A DNA stretch of 5,268 nucleotides from Acidobacteriota bacterium (GTDB lineage: Bacteria; Acidobacteriota; Terriglobia; Terriglobales; Acidobacteriaceae): contig JANXQR010000441.1 in NCBI GenBank assembly GCA_025353435.1, forward strand, positions 1 through 5,268, read 5' to 3'. Shown here one piece after another: positions 1-4,959 of the stretch. The translations under genes were made by a program, and so were the position numbers. The notes under the pieces were generated by a model that had not been told where the DNA came from, did not search any database, and saw only the letters and a list, made by a program, of their open reading frames with translations. Each line of letters opens with the position of its first letter. Position 1 is the stretch's first letter.

Positions 1-875
1 ATGGCCAGCGCCTTTTTCGCGGCTTCGGGGAGGTGGTAGCTCTCTTCGTCGGAGGGGAAGGCGCGGTGCTCCACGTCTTCGCGATAGTGCTCGACGGCGG
101 TGCGAATAAGGCTGGCGGCGTCGGCGTAGCGACGGACGAACTTGGCCGGTGGCGCGAAGGTCATGTTGAGCAAGTCGTGGAAGACGAGGATCTGGCCGTC
201 GCAGTCGGGTCCGGCTCCGATGCCGATGGTGGGAATTGCCAACTCGGCGGTGATTTGCGCGGCGACTTCGCGAGGCACGCCCTCCAGGACCAGCAGCCCG
301 GCGCCGGCTTCGGCCAGAGCGTGAGCATCGCGGCGGAGCTGCTCGGCGGCCGCGGCGGTGCGGGCCTGCACGCGATAGCCTCCCATTCGATGGACGCTTT
401 GCGGGGTGAGGCCGAGGTGGGCGACGACGGGAATCTCGGCATCGGCAAGGGCACGGACCAAGTCGACACGCGGGCCTTCGATCTTGACGGCTTCTGCGCC
501 GGCTTCCTTGATAAAGCGGACGGCGTTGGCGACGGCGTCGTTGATGGAACCGTGATAGCTGCCGAAGGGCATGTCGGCAACAACCAGGGCGCGGCGGACG
601 GCACGGCGCACGGCGCGGGTGTGGTGCAGCATCTCGTCGACAGTGACGGCAAGGGTGTTGTCGTGGCCGAGAACGACCATGGCCAGCGAATCGCCGACGA
701 GGATGAGGTCGATGCCGGCCTCGTCAACCAGGCGCGAGGTGGCATAGTCGTAGGCGGTGAGCGCGGAGATGGGCTTGCCCTGGCGCTTCATCTCAGCGAG
801 GGCGGGCATTGTGACTTTAGGGAGGGGGGTGGCGGAGGATGTGGAGCTGCCGCCGGGGAAGTTGGTCAGGCTCAT
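1..875 (-). CDS. panB: 3-methyl-2-oxobutanoate hydroxymethyltransferase (ketopantoate hydroxymethyltransferase), 3' end cut by the window edge
   Basis: PanB transfers a hydroxymethyl group from 5,10-methylenetetrahydrofolate to 2-oxoisovalerate, giving ketopantoate, the first step toward pantothenate and CoA in the cytoplasm. I translated 291 residues from the minus strand before the left edge. Family landmarks in order: ISALTAYDYA (36-45), VGDSLAM with D62, the GHD loop (70-72), ADMPF with D101, KIEG with K131/E133, HLGLTPQSV (153-161), LEGVP with E198, and IGIGAG (217-222). D62, D101 and E133 match the Mg2+ ligands and E198 the catalytic glutamate known in E. coli PanB. The ATG at 875-873 is preceded by GGAG with a 5-nt gap, which fixes the start. 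The protein has about 17 more N-terminal residues than E. coli PanB, and a C-terminal tail past residue 270; the stop codon lies outside. Codons end overwhelmingly in C or G. panC or panD is not visible here. Identification is secure. Confidence 0.96.
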   Translation of the reverse strand, partial: MSLTNFPGGSSTSSATPLPKVTMPALAEMKRQGKPISALTAYDYATSRLVDEAGIDLILVGDSLAMVVLGHDNTLAVTVDEMLHHTRAVRRAVRRALVVADMPFGSYHGSINDAVANAVRFIKEAGAEAVKIEGPRVDLVRALADAEIPVVAHLGLTPQSVHRMGGYRVQARTAAAAEQLRRDAHALAEAGAGLLVLEGVPREVAAQITAELAIPTIGIGAGPDCDGQILVFHDLLNMTFAPPAKFVRRYADAASLIRTAVEHYREDVEHRAFPSDEESYHLPEAAKKALA

Positions 876-880
876 GGTGT

Positions 881-884
881 CTCC
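881..884 (-). promoter_or_regulatory. Ribosome binding site of panB
   Basis: On the minus strand GGAG sits 5 nt before the ATG at 875. It decides the panB start over the in-frame internal ATG at codon 23, which lies closer to the conserved core. Confidence 0.7.
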
Positions 885-927
885 AGTGCCGCTCCGAGTG
901 CTCAGGATGCAGCCCGTACAAAAGCGA

Positions 928-949
928 GTGTACACCTGCTTGATGCAGG
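928..949. promoter_or_regulatory. Palindrome GTGTACAC overlapping an inverted repeat CCTGC-N5-GCAGG; possible operator
   Basis: GTGTACAC at 928-935 is a perfect 8-bp palindrome. It shares its last C with a 5-bp inverted repeat, CCTGC (935-939) and GCAGG (945-949), separated by TTGAT. The pair lies 53-74 bp upstream of the panB ATG and overlaps the only candidate panB -10 (TACACT). Such symmetry at that position could be a repressor site for panB. Short palindromes also arise by chance, and no regulator is identified. Confidence 0.25.
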
Positions 950-952
950 AAA

Positions 953-976
953 GGGGAGCAGGGATCGGGAATTGGG
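953..976 (+). other. Putative G-quadruplex motif (four G-runs)
   Basis: Four runs of three or more G occur within 24 nt on the plus strand: 953-956, 961-963, 967-969 and 974-976, with loops of 4, 3 and 4 nt. This satisfies the usual G3+N1-7 four-tract rule. Further GGG runs follow at 986-988 and 1006-1008. The G-rich strand is non-template for the downstream deacetylase gene and template for panB. The runs also read as a decayed 6-7 bp tandem repeat (GGGATC, GGGAATT, GGGTGT). Folding is inferred from the pattern only. Confidence 0.45.
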
Positions 977-1086
977 TGTGGAGCCGGGAATGCCGATCAG
1001 GAAGTGGGAACCGAAAGGCTTGTTTTCAAAGATTTGACGTGAGGATGGTTGCGAAGGAGCCGGAATCAGACGCAAACTGGAAATGA

Positions 1087-1824
1087 ATGATCCCAGAATC
1101 AGTCAAAGCCGTGGTCGAAGGGGTTGGTGCGTTGGCAGCCGCAGGGTTGGCTGCGGGCGGATTCGCCTACGCCGCCATGTCTCCCCAATCGCGGCTCTTT
1201 GGAACGACGTTGGTTGCACCCCAGCGTCGAGGGCAGATCGCGCTCACGTTCGACGATGGGCCCAATCCGGCCTGGACGCCGCAATTGCTGGATCTACTGG
1301 CCAGGCACAGGGTGAAGGCGACGTTCTTCATGATCGGGAAATACGCCGGCGAGGAGCCGTACCTGACACGGTACATCGCGGAGGCGGGACACGTAATCGG
1401 AAACCACACATGGAGTCACCCAAATCTGGCGCTCACGTCTCCGAAGAAGGTCAAGGAAGAGCTGAAGCGCACCAAGCAGATGCTCGAGCACATTACAGGG
1501 ATGCCGGTGCCGTTCTTCCGCCCACCCTATGGGGGACGGCGCCCGGATGTGTTGAACGCGGCTCTGGATCTGGGGATGACGCCGGTGCTGTGGAACGCGA
1601 TGACTCATGACTGGAAGGACCGTTCAGCCGAGAGTATTGCGGGGCGACTGGGCGACAGGGTGGACGCACTGGGACGCAGGGGATTGGCCGCCAACGTGGT
1701 GCTGCATGATGGCGGGTCGCAGGCGCAGGGGACTGATCGAGGGCCGTCGGTCGAGGCCGCTAAGCTGCTGCTGGATAGGTACATCGGCGTGCGGCGTTTC
1801 GTGACTCTGGATGCATGGGTTTAG
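1087..1824 (+). CDS. Polysaccharide deacetylase (NodB homology domain, carbohydrate esterase family 4), membrane anchored
   Basis: This enzyme class removes acetyl groups from N-acetylglucosamine polymers such as peptidoglycan or chitooligosaccharides by metal-dependent hydrolysis. The 245-residue protein has an Ala/Gly-rich hydrophobic segment at about 11-31, likely an uncleaved signal anchor or single membrane helix, which would put the catalytic domain outside the cytoplasmic membrane. All five NodB motifs are present: TFDDGPN (54-60; D56 base, D57 metal), HTWSH (H107 and H111 metal), RPPYG (R145), a D175-W176 pair, and VLHDGG with H207. The length suits a single-domain deacetylase; no carbohydrate-binding module is visible. 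An in-frame TGA ends at 1086 immediately before the ATG at 1087, so this is the earliest possible ATG; its ribosome site is weak (GGAAA at 1079-1083). It is divergent from panB and stands alone. The exact substrate cannot be read from the sequence. Confidence 0.93.
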   Translation: MIPESVKAVVEGVGALAAAGLAAGGFAYAAMSPQSRLFGTTLVAPQRRGQIALTFDDGPNPAWTPQLLDLLARHRVKATFFMIGKYAGEEPYLTRYIAEAGHVIGNHTWSHPNLALTSPKKVKEELKRTKQMLEHITGMPVPFFRPPYGGRRPDVLNAALDLGMTPVLWNAMTHDWKDRSAESIAGRLGDRVDALGRRGLAANVVLHDGGSQAQGTDRGPSVEAAKLLLDRYIGVRRFVTLDAWV

Positions 1825-1950
1825 GCTGTTGCTTGCGATTTCCTGCTTCGGGACGGATCAGATTGCATGGATGGCGGCCATTGTTCGGACAGATGATTTG
1901 GCGATGAATACATAAAATGCTCTTCGCAATGAGGCTGACTGCCGTGGCTC

Positions 1951-1976
1951 TCGTGGCGGCCCTAACCTTGCCACGA
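1951..1976 (+). promoter_or_regulatory. Inverted repeat TCGTGGC-N12-GCCACGA overlapping the comF promoter -35
   Basis: TCGTGGC at 1951-1957 and GCCACGA at 1970-1976 are perfect 7-bp inverted arms separated by 12 nt. The right arm covers most of the TTGCCA -35 box at 1968-1973. That geometry (19-bp centre-to-centre half-sites) would suit a dimeric regulator that blocks RNA polymerase. It is not followed by a T-run, so it is not an intrinsic terminator. No regulator is encoded nearby. Confidence 0.3.
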
Positions 1977-1996
1977 AGGAGCGAAACGGGTATAGA
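1968..1996 (+). promoter_or_regulatory. Predicted sigma70-type promoter for the comF-HNH unit
   Basis: TTGCCA (1968-1973) matches the TTGACA consensus at five of six positions. It is followed by exactly 17 nt and then TATAGA (1991-1996), which matches TATAAT at four of six. Transcription would start near 2003. That places the upstream GTG at 2002 at or before the transcript start, which argues that comF translation begins further downstream. Confidence 0.5.
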
Positions 1997-2001
1997 TAGA
2001 G

Positions 2002-3033
2002 GTGAGGCGGGCATCTTCGCCGCGCTTCCCAGTGAGGTGCGTCTTCCGCAGGGACTCCGGTTCACTGACGTTCGACGTTCCATCCAGGACTTCCACATGG
2101 CGCGCCGTGGCTCGCGTGCTCCGAAGTCCTCTGGATGCTGTGAGCTGTGCTTTTCTCCCCTCCGGTTGTGCTCTTTGCGGCTCCCCTCTGCCGCGCCTTT
2201 CTTCTGCTCCAATTTGTGATGTCTGCTGGATGGAAGTTCCCGTCCTGAGCGGACCTGCGTGTTTCCGCTGCGGGGACGATGTCGATTCGCCCGGTCTGGA
2301 GACTTCCGGCGAACTGCTGTGCCGTGCATGCCGGCTAGCGCCTCCGGCCTTCGAACGCGCAGTAGCCCACGCCTTTTACCAGGACCGAATGCGGTCCGTG
2401 ATCCATGCGCTCAAGTACGACCGTGTGCATCCGGCCGCGCGGCGGATGGGAAGCATGCTGGCGCAGGCCATCGCGACTCTGGCAGCCGAAGCGCCTACTG
2501 AAATGCTGGTAGTGCCGATTCCGCTTCATCGTACGCGCCAGGCAGAGCGGGGATTTAACCAGGCCAGGCTGCTGGCGGCCCACGCGATTAAGGCGCTGAG
2601 AACCAGCCATCCAGAATGGCGGCTTACGCTGGCTCCGGCGGCGCTCATGCGACTGCGTGCCACCGAAAGTCAGGCGAGCCTGACTCCGCGCGAACGGCGC
2701 AATAACGTGCGCGGCGCGTTTTCGGTTTCCGATGCGGCGATGGTGAGTGGGCGGCATATTTTGTTGGTCGACGACATTCTTACTACGGGAGCGACGGCGC
2801 GGGCCGCGGCACAGGTATTGAAGCGCGCCGGGGCGGCGACGGTTTGGGTGGCGACACTGGCCAGGGCACGCCGGGTCGATCACGGGGTCGGTCGTTTGGA
2901 ACCACAAACGCTCGACGCACAGGAAGAGAATTCTGGAAAGTCAGAAACACAGGGCGAGGCAGGACAAGAGCAGCATCAGGAACGCGTGGACTCATCCATG
3001 ATTCAACGATCTTGGAACCAACCATCTTTTTGA
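2002..3033 (+). CDS. comF: ComF family protein (double zinc ribbon plus phosphoribosyltransferase domain)
   Basis: ComF-family proteins join an N-terminal zinc-binding part to a type I phosphoribosyltransferase fold. In naturally competent bacteria they act in the cytoplasm in handling incoming single-stranded DNA; elsewhere the role is unclear. Numbered from GTG 2002 (343 residues), I see cysteine pairs C56/C59 with C72/C75 and C87/C90 with C107/C110, then ALKYD (136-140), VPIPLHRTR (171-179), RGFNQA (183-188), and the PRPP loop ILLVDDILTTGAT (253-265). Residues from about 295 onward form a polar Glu/Gln/Ser-rich tail that does not look like family sequence. The start is uncertain: I give the longest frame because no in-frame start has a ribosome site. 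The conserved region begins near residue 34, so GTG 2107 or 2116 is likelier by homology, and a promoter appears to start RNA near 2003. HNH follows after 13 bp. The family call is firm; a competence role is not shown. Confidence 0.88.
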   Translation: MRRASSPRFPVRCVFRRDSGSLTFDVPSRTSTWRAVARVLRSPLDAVSCAFLPSGCALCGSPLPRLSSAPICDVCWMEVPVLSGPACFRCGDDVDSPGLETSGELLCRACRLAPPAFERAVAHAFYQDRMRSVIHALKYDRVHPAARRMGSMLAQAIATLAAEAPTEMLVVPIPLHRTRQAERGFNQARLLAAHAIKALRTSHPEWRLTLAPAALMRLRATESQASLTPRERRNNVRGAFSVSDAAMVSGRHILLVDDILTTGATARAAAQVLKRAGAATVWVATLARARRVDHGVGRLEPQTLDAQEENSGKSETQGEAGQEQHQERVDSSMIQRSWNQPSF

Positions 3034-3034
3034 C

Positions 3035-3038
3035 GAGG
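3035..3038 (+). promoter_or_regulatory. Ribosome binding site of the HNH gene
   Basis: GAGG begins one base after the comF stop codon and lies 8 nt before ATG 3047. It supports that start over the in-frame ATGs at 3065 and 3146, and the closeness to the comF stop allows translational coupling. Confidence 0.55.
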
Positions 3039-3046
3039 CCAATGAG

Positions 3047-3661
3047 ATGTCGCTGGGAAAAGCCATGATTCATGCACGCAAGCAGAAGTCGATCGCGCGG
3101 GCTGCGGCGTTTGCCGGGGAACCCGCGGTGGTGCACTCCAACCACATGCTGCAGATGCCGGTGCTGGTTCTGAATGCGTCCTACGAGCCGATCAATATCT
3201 GCGGCGCGCGGCGTGCGTTGGTGCTGGTGCTCAAGGGCATTGCGCGCACGGAGGAGGAGCACGGACTGATGCTGCATGCGCAGCGCAACCGCATCGCCAT
3301 GCCGTCGGTAATCCGGCTGCTCGAGTATCGGCGAATTCCCCACCAGACGCGAGCACTGTCGCGCAAGAATATTTTGCTGCGCGACCGCAACAGCTGCCAG
3401 TATTGCGAGGTGGTGCTGCCCTCGAGCGAGCTTACACTCGACCATGTGATTCCGCGTTCGCGTGGCGGTAATTCGACGTGGGAAAATCTTGTGGCATGCT
3501 GCCACAGCTGCAATCGCAGGAAGGGCAACCGTTTGCTGCACGAGATCGATGACATGATCTTGATGCGCGAGCCGCGGCCGTTCTCGCTGCACACCAGCCG
3601 GCAGATTATGCGCATGCTGGGGCGTGGGGATGACCGGTGGCGGAAGTATCTTTTCTATTAG
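3047..3661 (+). CDS. HNH endonuclease family protein
   Basis: This is a predicted zinc-stabilised HNH (beta-beta-alpha metal) nuclease-fold protein of 204 residues. The N-terminal half contains the block VLVLNASYEPINICGARRAL (40-59), typical of a widespread bacterial family of small HNH proteins whose cellular role is not established. The HNH core follows: C117-x-x-C120, LDHVIPRSRGG with D132/H133, N147 in the ENL segment, C152-x-x-C155 and N156. The four cysteines would bind structural zinc; H133 with N147 and N156 forms the catalytic metal site by family analogy. The first 33 residues are basic and less typical, and an internal ATG at 3146 sits right before the conserved block, but GAGG upstream of 3047 favours the longer form. 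It lies 13 bp after comF and ends before a strong terminator, so it is probably the last gene of a comF-HNH operon. Target DNA and function are unknown. Confidence 0.92.
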   Translation: MSLGKAMIHARKQKSIARAAAFAGEPAVVHSNHMLQMPVLVLNASYEPINICGARRALVLVLKGIARTEEEHGLMLHAQRNRIAMPSVIRLLEYRRIPHQTRALSRKNILLRDRNSCQYCEVVLPSSELTLDHVIPRSRGGNSTWENLVACCHSCNRRKGNRLLHEIDDMILMREPRPFSLHTSRQIMRMLGRGDDRWRKYLFY

Positions 3662-3690
3662 TGGACAGCGGTCGAAAGCAGGTAATCATC

Positions 3691-3724
3691 CGAACCCGGA
3701 ACCAGTCCGGGTTCGTTGCTTTTT
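3691..3724 (+). terminator. Rho-independent terminator after the HNH gene
   Basis: CGAACCCGGA (3691-3700) and TCCGGGTTCG (3706-3715) form a perfect 10-bp stem around the loop ACCAG. TTGCTTTTT (3716-3724) follows. The hairpin starts 29 nt after the HNH stop and lies between two convergent genes. On the minus strand the stem is not followed by T residues, so it should act mainly on plus-strand transcripts. Confidence 0.9.
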
Positions 3725-3741
3725 GGAGCTGGAATTGGCCG

Positions 3742-4926
3742 TTAAATCCTTACCAACTCGCGCTGAATCTTCCCCGTCACCCACGCCTTGCCAGGCGCTG
3801 TGAGCATGTCGATTTCACTGCGCACGCCGAACTCCGGCAAGTAAATTCCTGGCTCAACGGAGAAGCATGTGTTGGGCAGCAGCAGGCGCTCGTCGTGCGT
3901 TTCGAGGTTATCGAGATGCGCGCCGGGACCATGAATCTCCTGCGCAATGTTGTGGCCCGTGCGATGTGTAAAGTACTCGCCAAAGCCGGCATTGCGAATC
4001 ACCCCGCGCGCGGCATCGTCCGCTTCAAAGCCACGGATGGGGCGATTGGCGGCGAAGGCCGATTCGACGGTCGTGATGGCGGCGTCACGGGCATTGCGAA
4101 CAGTCTCAAACACGCGCTGCTCGAGTTCGCTGGGTTCGCGGCCCACGACGCCGGTCCAGGTAACGTCGTAGAAGATGGCGTCGGGGTGGTTGAGCCTGCC
4201 CCAGATGTCGATGAGGATGAAGTCGCCATCGCGAATGGGTGAGCACTTTTCTTTAGTCGGCTCGTAGTGGGAATCGGAGCTGTTGGCGTTAGCGCTCACG
4301 TTGGGTCCGTTCTCCCAGATGAGGCCTTCGTTGCGCATGGCGTTTGAAAGCCATTCCACCATGTCGAATTCAGTCAGTGTGCTGGAAGCACTGCCATTGG
4401 CGGGGCGGACGGCGCTGGCCATAGCACGCCACGCTTCTTCGAGAACCGTGTCAATGGCCTTCTGCGCGATCCCGTGGCTGGCGATCTGATCCGCATTCAG
4501 GACGGCTTCGAACTGGCTGACCATGTCGGCGGAACTGACGATCTGCTTACCCAGCGAGCGGAGAAATTCAATTGTCCCCGCGTCTGTCATCGACACGTAC
4601 ATAATTGCGTTGTTGGGCGAGTACTGCATGGCGATGCGATTGAAGCCGCGCAGCATGGCATCGAGGCCGCCGGCCAGTTCCTGCCAGCTTGAGTAGAGGC
4701 CTTTGCTGCCGGGTAACGAGTCGAGGCGGCCCTGCTCGATGCGGTGCACGAACTTGCGAGGTTCGCCCTCGGCGGGCACAAAGTAGTAGTAGCGGCGGGT
4801 GATGTGGGCCTTGGGATCGAGGCCGAGGATGCGCTCGCCGATGGGGTCGCGGTGGTGGTGATCGTAGAAGAGCCAGCCGTCGTGTCCGGCCTCGCGAAGT
4901 GCTGCCTGTATCGCGTCGAGGTTCAT
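3742..4926 (-). CDS. M24 family metallopeptidase (Xaa-Pro aminopeptidase/dipeptidase-like)
   Basis: M24 'pita-bread' enzymes use two metal ions to cleave N-terminal residues, often before proline, in cytoplasmic peptide turnover. The 394-residue protein has a creatinase-like N-terminal domain (about 1-135) and a catalytic domain (about 140-390). Candidate metal ligands are D240, D254, H325, E358 (SVEPGIY) and E371 (VRSEID); H332 matches the second conserved histidine. Departures from the usual pattern: the two aspartates are 14 residues apart instead of about 11, the DxTRT motif reads DVTWT, and GHGIG reads GHNIA. All five ligands are present, so I expect an active enzyme, but substrate preference may differ from PepP or PepQ; I give no symbol. 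The ATG at 4926 follows an in-frame TAA 9 nt upstream, so it is the first possible ATG; the ribosome site is weak. It lies 33 bp downstream of the STAS gene and is probably co-transcribed with it. Confidence 0.9.
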   Translation of the reverse strand: MNLDAIQAALREAGHDGWLFYDHHHRDPIGERILGLDPKAHITRRYYYFVPAEGEPRKFVHRIEQGRLDSLPGSKGLYSSWQELAGGLDAMLRGFNRIAMQYSPNNAIMYVSMTDAGTIEFLRSLGKQIVSSADMVSQFEAVLNADQIASHGIAQKAIDTVLEEAWRAMASAVRPANGSASSTLTEFDMVEWLSNAMRNEGLIWENGPNVSANANSSDSHYEPTKEKCSPIRDGDFILIDIWGRLNHPDAIFYDVTWTGVVGREPSELEQRVFETVRNARDAAITTVESAFAANRPIRGFEADDAARGVIRNAGFGEYFTHRTGHNIAQEIHGPGAHLDNLETHDERLLLPNTCFSVEPGIYLPEFGVRSEIDMLTAPGKAWVTGKIQRELVRI

Positions 4927-4959
4927 GAAGGCATTTTACGCGGAGCCCGGAGCCTCCGA

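Larger units (their letters stand above)
876..1086. other. Divergent intergenic spacer between panB and the deacetylase gene
   Basis: This 211-bp spacer separates two divergently transcribed genes and should contain both promoters. I found no convincing -35/-10 pair. A TACACT that could act as a minus-strand -10 lies at 932-927, but no TTGACA-like box stands at 16-18 bp from it. TTGACG at 1034-1039 on the plus strand has no matching -10. What stands out is purine-rich, G-run-rich sequence from about 949 to 1019 and the small palindromes at 928-949, both listed separately. No small gene with a ribosome site is apparent. Confidence 0.6.
1825..2001. other. Intergenic region between the deacetylase gene and comF
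   Basis: This stretch of 177 bp has no supported gene and no clear terminator for the deacetylase. Its right half holds a 7-bp inverted repeat and a sigma70-like promoter (listed separately). An open frame starting at ATG 1917 has a hydrophobic N-terminus but no ribosome site, and it runs into comF in another frame, so I do not call it. Confidence 0.6.

Noticed and set aside
33..1037. Long plus-strand open frame (334 codons) covering the panB region
   Set aside because: It is antisense to panB, whose catalytic and metal-binding motifs are all intact on the minus strand. The Gly/Ala/Asp-rich translation reflects the C/G-biased third codon positions of panB.
1034..1062. TTGACG as a -35 for the deacetylase gene
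   Set aside because: No TATAAT-like hexamer occurs at 16-19 bp downstream, so a promoter call is not supported.
1083..1610. Plus-strand frame from the overlapping ATG at 1083 (175 codons)
   Set aside because: It is out of frame with the deacetylase, which carries all five NodB motifs. Its product is low-complexity Arg/Gly-rich with no family features.
1917..2219. 100-codon frame with a signal-peptide-like start (MLFAMRLTAVALVAAL)
   Set aside because: There is no ribosome site. The hydrophobic stretch is short, and the rest overlaps the comF zinc-ribbon region out of frame with no recognisable content. Its lower part from ATG 2097 is discussed as a start-site problem for comF.
1760..2329. 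Minus-strand 189-codon frame over the spacer and the comF start
   Set aside because: The composition is Arg/Ser-rich with no motif, no ribosome site was seen, and it is antisense to supported genes on both ends.
2783..3592. Minus-strand 269-codon frame over the comF tail and HNH gene
   Set aside because: It is a shadow of the HNH gene; the His/Arg-rich translation mirrors the conserved HNH coding sequence on the plus strand.
3637..4242. Plus-strand 201-codon frame overlapping the terminator and M24 gene
   Set aside because: It would read through a strong terminator hairpin and lies antisense to the M24 catalytic domain, whose metal ligands are intact.
4941..4958. Weak hairpin CGGAG-N8-CTCCG between the STAS and M24 genes
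   Set aside because: The stem is only five base pairs and is not followed by a T-run on the minus strand, so it does not support a terminator separating the two genes.
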